A stretch of DNA of 17,616 bases from an uncultured Eubacteriales bacterium (lineage in GTDB: Bacteria; Bacillota; Clostridia; Oscillospirales; Oscillospiraceae), in assembly GCA_900549885.1 (NCBI GenBank), contig URQA01000041.1, positions 1-17,616 of the forward strand, written 5' to 3'. The notes beneath the pieces were generated by a model. The model ran no database searches. It had not been told where the DNA came from and saw only the letters and a list, made by a program, of their open reading frames with translations. Position numbers and translations under genes: made by a program. Below, one piece after another: positions 14,651 through 17,616 of this stretch (the stretch's first letter is position 1; the number at the start of each line of letters is the position of its first letter).

Positions 14651-15700
14651 ATGGAAACTGTAAAGCAAGACGGCAGGATGAACACAGAGAACTATCAGCA
14701 GCGCAAGCTCCGGCAGGCTCTGCTGATGAAGCGCCTGACCAACTTTATCCCCCTGGTGGGCACGGCGGTGCTGGCGGCGCTCTTTTTTGCCGTTTGTATC
14801 GTGAAAGGCTATGAGATCGACACCAACCTCATCGTCGTGATCAAGCGGGCCATGATTATTGGCTTTTTGGCTACGGGGGCGTCCTTTATCTTTGCGATTG
14901 GCTCTTTTGACCTGTCCCTGGGCGCCAATATGCTGGTCTCAGCAGCCGTGGGTGCCACGGTATATAATGCCACGGGCAGCCTTATCCTGATGCTGGCCGT
15001 ATGCATCGCGGTGTGCGTGGTGCTCTCGTTGATCAATGCGTCGCTGGCATCGGTATTCAATCTCCCGGTGTTCGTCATGACCATTGCCATGATGAGCGTA
15101 TTTACCGCCCTAGCCACCCTCATTATATCCAATGTAGACGCCAACGGCATTGATACCCGGTTGTCCCGGCCGAGCAATCCGGATAACGTATACTATCAGG
15201 TGATTGGGAATATGTGGTTCCAGCTGGCTATGCTGGTGATCTTTGTGCTATTATGCGCGTTCCTGTTTGATTATATGAAGATGGGCCGCCGCCAGAAATT
15301 CATCGGCGGCAACCCTGTCTGCGCCCGGCTGACCGGTATCGCACCCATGGGAATCACGATTTTTTCCTTCACTGTGGCCGGCGTGGGGGTGGGCTTGGCC
15401 GCCTATTTTACCATCCTGCAGGACGTATCTGTATCCACATCCTCCGGCGGCGGAGTGGGTATGAACATGCTCATCGCCATTGTGTTCGGCGGCATGGCCA
15501 TCTCCGGCGGCCCCCGTACCAAAGCCCTGGCGGCTTTCATCGGCGGCTTCTCTATGGCTTTCTTGGACCAGTTTATGACCCTCCTGCTGTTGGACACCAA
15601 CACTGGGTCTGCCGTGACCCAGGTGGTAAAGGCGGTGCTTTTCCTGACGGTGGTGACCCTGTTGTCGCTGAGTTACCGCACCAAGCTGCTCCCTAGATAA
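14651..15700 (+). CDS. CUT2-type sugar ABC importer permease 1
   Basis: A 349-residue inner-membrane permease of the RbsC/XylH family. Several hydrophobic helices are visible, starting with FIPLVGTAVLAALFFAVCIV at about residues 32-51. The family motif near the second helix, usually GGIDLSVGS, reads GSFDLSLGAN. The C-terminal coupling/glycine region VFGGMAISGGPRTKALAAFI matches the usual GGxGSxxGT stretch with changes. The stop codon of the ATPase is only 13 nt upstream. A run of eight G (14638-14645) serves as the ribosome binding site. It should pair with the second permease that begins at 17269. Confidence 0.92.
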   Translation: METVKQDGRMNTENYQQRKLRQALLMKRLTNFIPLVGTAVLAALFFAVCIVKGYEIDTNLIVVIKRAMIIGFLATGASFIFAIGSFDLSLGANMLVSAAVGATVYNATGSLILMLAVCIAVCVVLSLINASLASVFNLPVFVMTIAMMSVFTALATLIISNVDANGIDTRLSRPSNPDNVYYQVIGNMWFQLAMLVIFVLLCAFLFDYMKMGRRQKFIGGNPVCARLTGIAPMGITIFSFTVAGVGVGLAAYFTILQDVSVSTSSGGGVGMNMLIAIVFGGMAISGGPRTKALAAFIGGFSMAFLDQFMTLLLLDTNTGSAVTQVVKAVLFLTVVTLLSLSYRTKLLPR

Positions 15701-15709
15701 CCGCGATTG

Positions 15710-15728
15710 TCGAAGCGAAACGCTTTGA
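15710..15728 (+). other. small hairpin between permease 1 and the binding-protein gene
   Basis: TCGAAGCG and CGCTTTGA form an 8-bp stem (one G-U pair) with an AAA loop. It has no T-run after it, so it is not a terminator. It may set the processing or stability of the binding-protein mRNA segment. Confidence 0.4.
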
Positions 15729-15763
15729 TGATAATACACTAAAAATGAAATGAGGAGGACAAT

Positions 15764-17119
15764 ATGAAAAAGCGTACTTACCTGAAGCGGATGCTTGCCA
15801 TGGGCCTGGCACTGGCCATGAGCCTCAGCCTGGCCGCCTGCGGCAACAATGAGGACAACACCGAGTCCACGCCCCCGAGTCAGAGCAGCGAGGTATCCCA
15901 AGAGCCTGACGGAGGCGAGTCTGAGCCCGTCCAGGAGCCCGCTTATAACACCAATTACAAGGGAAAGACCACCTATGCCGATATCGCCGAGCAGCTCCGT
16001 GCGGATACCACCCTGGACCTGAACGGCCTGGACTCCGAGATCTTCACTATCACTGGCTATGCCCAAGGCTATGACTTCAATGAGGCCTGGTTTGGCTCCC
16101 TGACTCAGATGGTCAACTCCGGAGCACAGGTCATGCTGATGGCCGGTTCATCCCAGTTCGCCTTCAACTTCGGAGGCTTGGCCCGCACCGCAGAGGAGAC
16201 TGACATCCGCGTAGGCGGTATCGACTCCCTCACCCCTGAATTTAGCGATCTGCTGGCCGGCGGCGTATATGACTTCTGCTCCGGCTCCTATCCTTCCATG
16301 ATCGGCCCGGCCATTGCCCTGATCCTCCGGGATCTGGAAGGGAATCCCCTCACGGACGCCGATGGGAACGCCCCTGCTGTCACCATGAGCCACGCTATCG
16401 TCCACTCGGTGGAGGAGCTCAATGAGGTGTTGGCGGAGGACACTGCTGGAAACTACGCCTACAACGCCGGGGTGATCTCGGCCCTGATGAACGCGGATTA
16501 TGATACCTTCATGGGCGCTGTGGCAAACGCCCAGTGGGATAAGGTCCTGGAGACCAAACAAGCTTACAGCGGCGAGCCTGTGACCACCTTGTCCAAGGAA
16601 TATCAGATCGGCATCCTACGCAACGACGTGACCTCTGACGAGGCCCTGGCCTATGAGGGCTACCTCACTGAACTGGCTGAGGCCATGGGTTTCTCCGTCA
16701 CCTTCTCCGAGTCCACTGAGGGGAACGCCACGAACGAGGTCAACCAGATCGACACCTGGGCCGCCGCCGGCTTTGATGCCGTCGTGTCCTTGTCCTCCGG
16801 CTCCACCTATGACCAGGCAGAGGCCTGCAACAGCCACAGCATGAAGTATGTCCAGTTCGCTGCCCAGCCTGAGGAGGATGACCTGATGGACATGGAAACC
16901 CTGGACAGCTATCTGGGCGCTGTTGGCCCCGGGAAGTATAACGAGGCAGAGGCTGGTTACCGTCTGGCCAAGTACTACATTGACGCGGGATACACTGACT
17001 TTGCCATCTTCGGCGGTTCCATCATGTTCGGCGCCGAGCAGCATGCCTACCGCGTAGGCGGCATGATGGCTGCTATGGTCGAATATGAGACCGGCATACC
17101 CAACACGGATTTCAACTGA
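15764..17119 (+). CDS. sugar-binding lipoprotein of the ABC importer, apparently circularly permuted
   Basis: A 451-residue lipoprotein: signal peptide with lipobox LAAC, lipid-anchored Cys26, then a Ser/Glu/Pro-rich linker to about residue 60. Residues 91-195 resemble the second half of the C-lobe of type-1 sugar-binding proteins (QVMLMAGSS, then RVGGIDSLTPEFSDLLAGGV, then SMIGPAIALILRDLEG). Residues 278-451 resemble the N-lobe and start of the C-lobe (QIGILRNDVTSDEALAYEGY, FDAVVSLSSGS, GPGKYNEAEAGYRLAKYYID, YRVGGMMAAMVE), ending where the first segment would normally continue. In RbsB-like proteins the order is the reverse. About 80 residues join the two. TGAGGAGGA precedes the ATG. The stop codon is genuine, since the frame beyond it carries no binding-protein sequence. 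It captures the sugar for the flanking permeases. Confidence 0.88.
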   Translation: MKKRTYLKRMLAMGLALAMSLSLAACGNNEDNTESTPPSQSSEVSQEPDGGESEPVQEPAYNTNYKGKTTYADIAEQLRADTTLDLNGLDSEIFTITGYAQGYDFNEAWFGSLTQMVNSGAQVMLMAGSSQFAFNFGGLARTAEETDIRVGGIDSLTPEFSDLLAGGVYDFCSGSYPSMIGPAIALILRDLEGNPLTDADGNAPAVTMSHAIVHSVEELNEVLAEDTAGNYAYNAGVISALMNADYDTFMGAVANAQWDKVLETKQAYSGEPVTTLSKEYQIGILRNDVTSDEALAYEGYLTELAEAMGFSVTFSESTEGNATNEVNQIDTWAAAGFDAVVSLSSGSTYDQAEACNSHSMKYVQFAAQPEEDDLMDMETLDSYLGAVGPGKYNEAEAGYRLAKYYIDAGYTDFAIFGGSIMFGAEQHAYRVGGMMAAMVEYETGIPNTDFN

Positions 17120-17135
17120 CAACAGAGGAGCTTTT

Positions 17136-17167
17136 CCTGTCCGCCCGGGTCAGCCCGGGCGGACAGG
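17136..17167 (+). other. strong intercistronic hairpin after the binding-protein gene
   Basis: CCTGTCCGCCCGGG pairs perfectly with its complement over 14 bp around a TCAG loop. No T-run follows. Such hairpins after binding-protein genes often protect the upstream mRNA and lower the yield of downstream genes. Confidence 0.7.
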
Positions 17168-17182
17168 CGACCGGCTTCATGA

Positions 17183-17219
17183 CCAGAGCCCGCCGCTGGG
17201 TTCCGCCGGCGGGCCCTGG
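17183..17219 (+). other. second intercistronic hairpin before permease 2
   Basis: CCAG and GCCCGCCG (17183-17195) pair with CGGCGGGC and CTGG (17207-17219), with one A-C mismatch, around an 11-nt loop. It lies 15 nt after the first hairpin and about 50 nt before the next start codon. No T-run follows. Confidence 0.6.
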
Positions 17220-17268
17220 TGACGGAGCCGAACACCCGGCGCAATGCTGTGAAAGGGGAATACACACT

Positions 17269-17616
17269 ATGGGCAAGAACATACTCAAACGCGTGGCAGG
17301 TATCCTAGTCATCCCGGTGGTCTGCTTCATCGCGGCAAACATCCTGTGCGCGGCCTTCAACACAGGGCTGTTCATCAACGGACTGTCCGTGTCTACCTTT
17401 ACATATGGCTTGGCCTATCTGTCACTGGTGGCCTTTGCCGTGTCCATCAACCTTCACTCTGGCCGGTTCGACTTTTCGGTGAGCAGCATCATCATCCTGT
17501 CCTCCACAGTGGTCATCATGCTGGCCTGCGCAGGGGTGGACAACATGGCGCTGCTGTTGCTGGCGGGGGTGGGCACCGGCGCGGCGGCAGGCGCGCTGTC
17601 CGGCGGGCTGTATCTG
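17269..17616 (+). CDS. CUT2-type sugar ABC importer permease 2, N-terminal part (runs off right edge)
   Basis: An open frame of 116 codons with no stop in the window. It opens MGKNILKRVAGILVIPVVCF and is rich in hydrophobic helices. HSGRFDFSVSSIIILSSTVV is the counterpart of the GGIDLSVGS motif of RbsC-family permeases and of GSFDLSLGAN in permease 1. AAAGGGG lies about 9 nt before the ATG. Two unlike permeases in one CUT2 importer recall the galactofuranose importer YtfQRT-YjfF. Confidence 0.85.
   Translation, partial: MGKNILKRVAGILVIPVVCFIAANILCAAFNTGLFINGLSVSTFTYGLAYLSLVAFAVSINLHSGRFDFSVSSIIILSSTVVIMLACAGVDNMALLLLAGVGTGAAAGALSGGLYL

Noticed and set aside
15710..15728. CcpA catabolite (cre) site before the binding-protein gene
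   Set aside because: The AAGCGAAACGCTT sequence has a dyad but misses several invariant cre positions; it is better read as a small RNA hairpin.
1..17616. CRISPR arrays, tRNA or rRNA genes, transposases, phage genes
   Set aside because: No regularly spaced repeats, cloverleaf-like segments, rRNA motifs, transposase or integrase motifs were found on either strand.

Overview
The window looks like chromosomal DNA from a gut-type Clostridia bacterium, most likely in or near the Oscillospiraceae (the Flavonifractor/Oscillibacter type). The reasons are a fairly high G+C content, strong AGGAGG-type ribosome binding sites, short AT-rich sigma-A promoters, 'MKKR...LSLAAC' lipoprotein signals, LysM and copper-amine-oxidase-N (stalk) domains on exported proteins, and many AraC/LacI sugar regulators. 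This is inferred from style, not from a marker gene.

Bases 1-3801 form a Leloir galactose module. On the minus strand lie a LacI/GalR-type repressor, galactokinase (galK), and the first 12 codons of UDP-glucose 4-epimerase (galE), which runs off the left edge. Aldose 1-epimerase (galM) is divergent on the plus strand and ends in a clear terminator. A 17-bp perfect palindrome sits inside the galK promoter spacer. A 15/17 match to it overlaps the repressor gene's own promoter. Together these look like a GalR operator pair.

Bases 3802-9306 hold an AraC-type regulator followed by two genes for exported proteins: a type-B carboxylesterase with an N-terminal stalk domain, and a LysM protein with an Sde182/DUF1593 nucleoside-hydrolase-like domain. 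Each exported-protein gene is followed by a copy of the same 46-nt sequence. Two opposed terminators close the region against the convergent minus-strand operon.

Bases 9327-12773 (minus strand) encode a metallo-beta-lactamase-fold hydrolase and, upstream of it, an 860-residue fusion of an AraC regulator with a GH39 glycosidase-like domain. In the GH39 part the acid/base glutamate of the WNE motif is Asn while the nucleophile Glu is kept, so this domain may be a sugar sensor rather than an enzyme.

Bases 13087-17616 (plus strand, divergent from the fusion gene) encode a CUT2-type sugar ABC importer: a double-NBD ATPase, a permease, a lipoprotein binding protein, and a second permease cut by the right edge. 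The ATPase defects all fall in one of its two composite ATP sites. In the binding protein the segment order appears swapped: the C-terminal half of the type-1 periplasmic-binding fold comes before the N-terminal half, which suggests a circular permutation.

Working model (inference): surface enzymes release a sugar, the two AraC-type regulators sense the supply, the two-permease importer takes it up, and the galactose genes feed it into glycolysis. The strongest candidates for something undescribed are the permuted binding protein and the AraC-GH39 pseudo-enzyme regulator facing it across one intergenic region.
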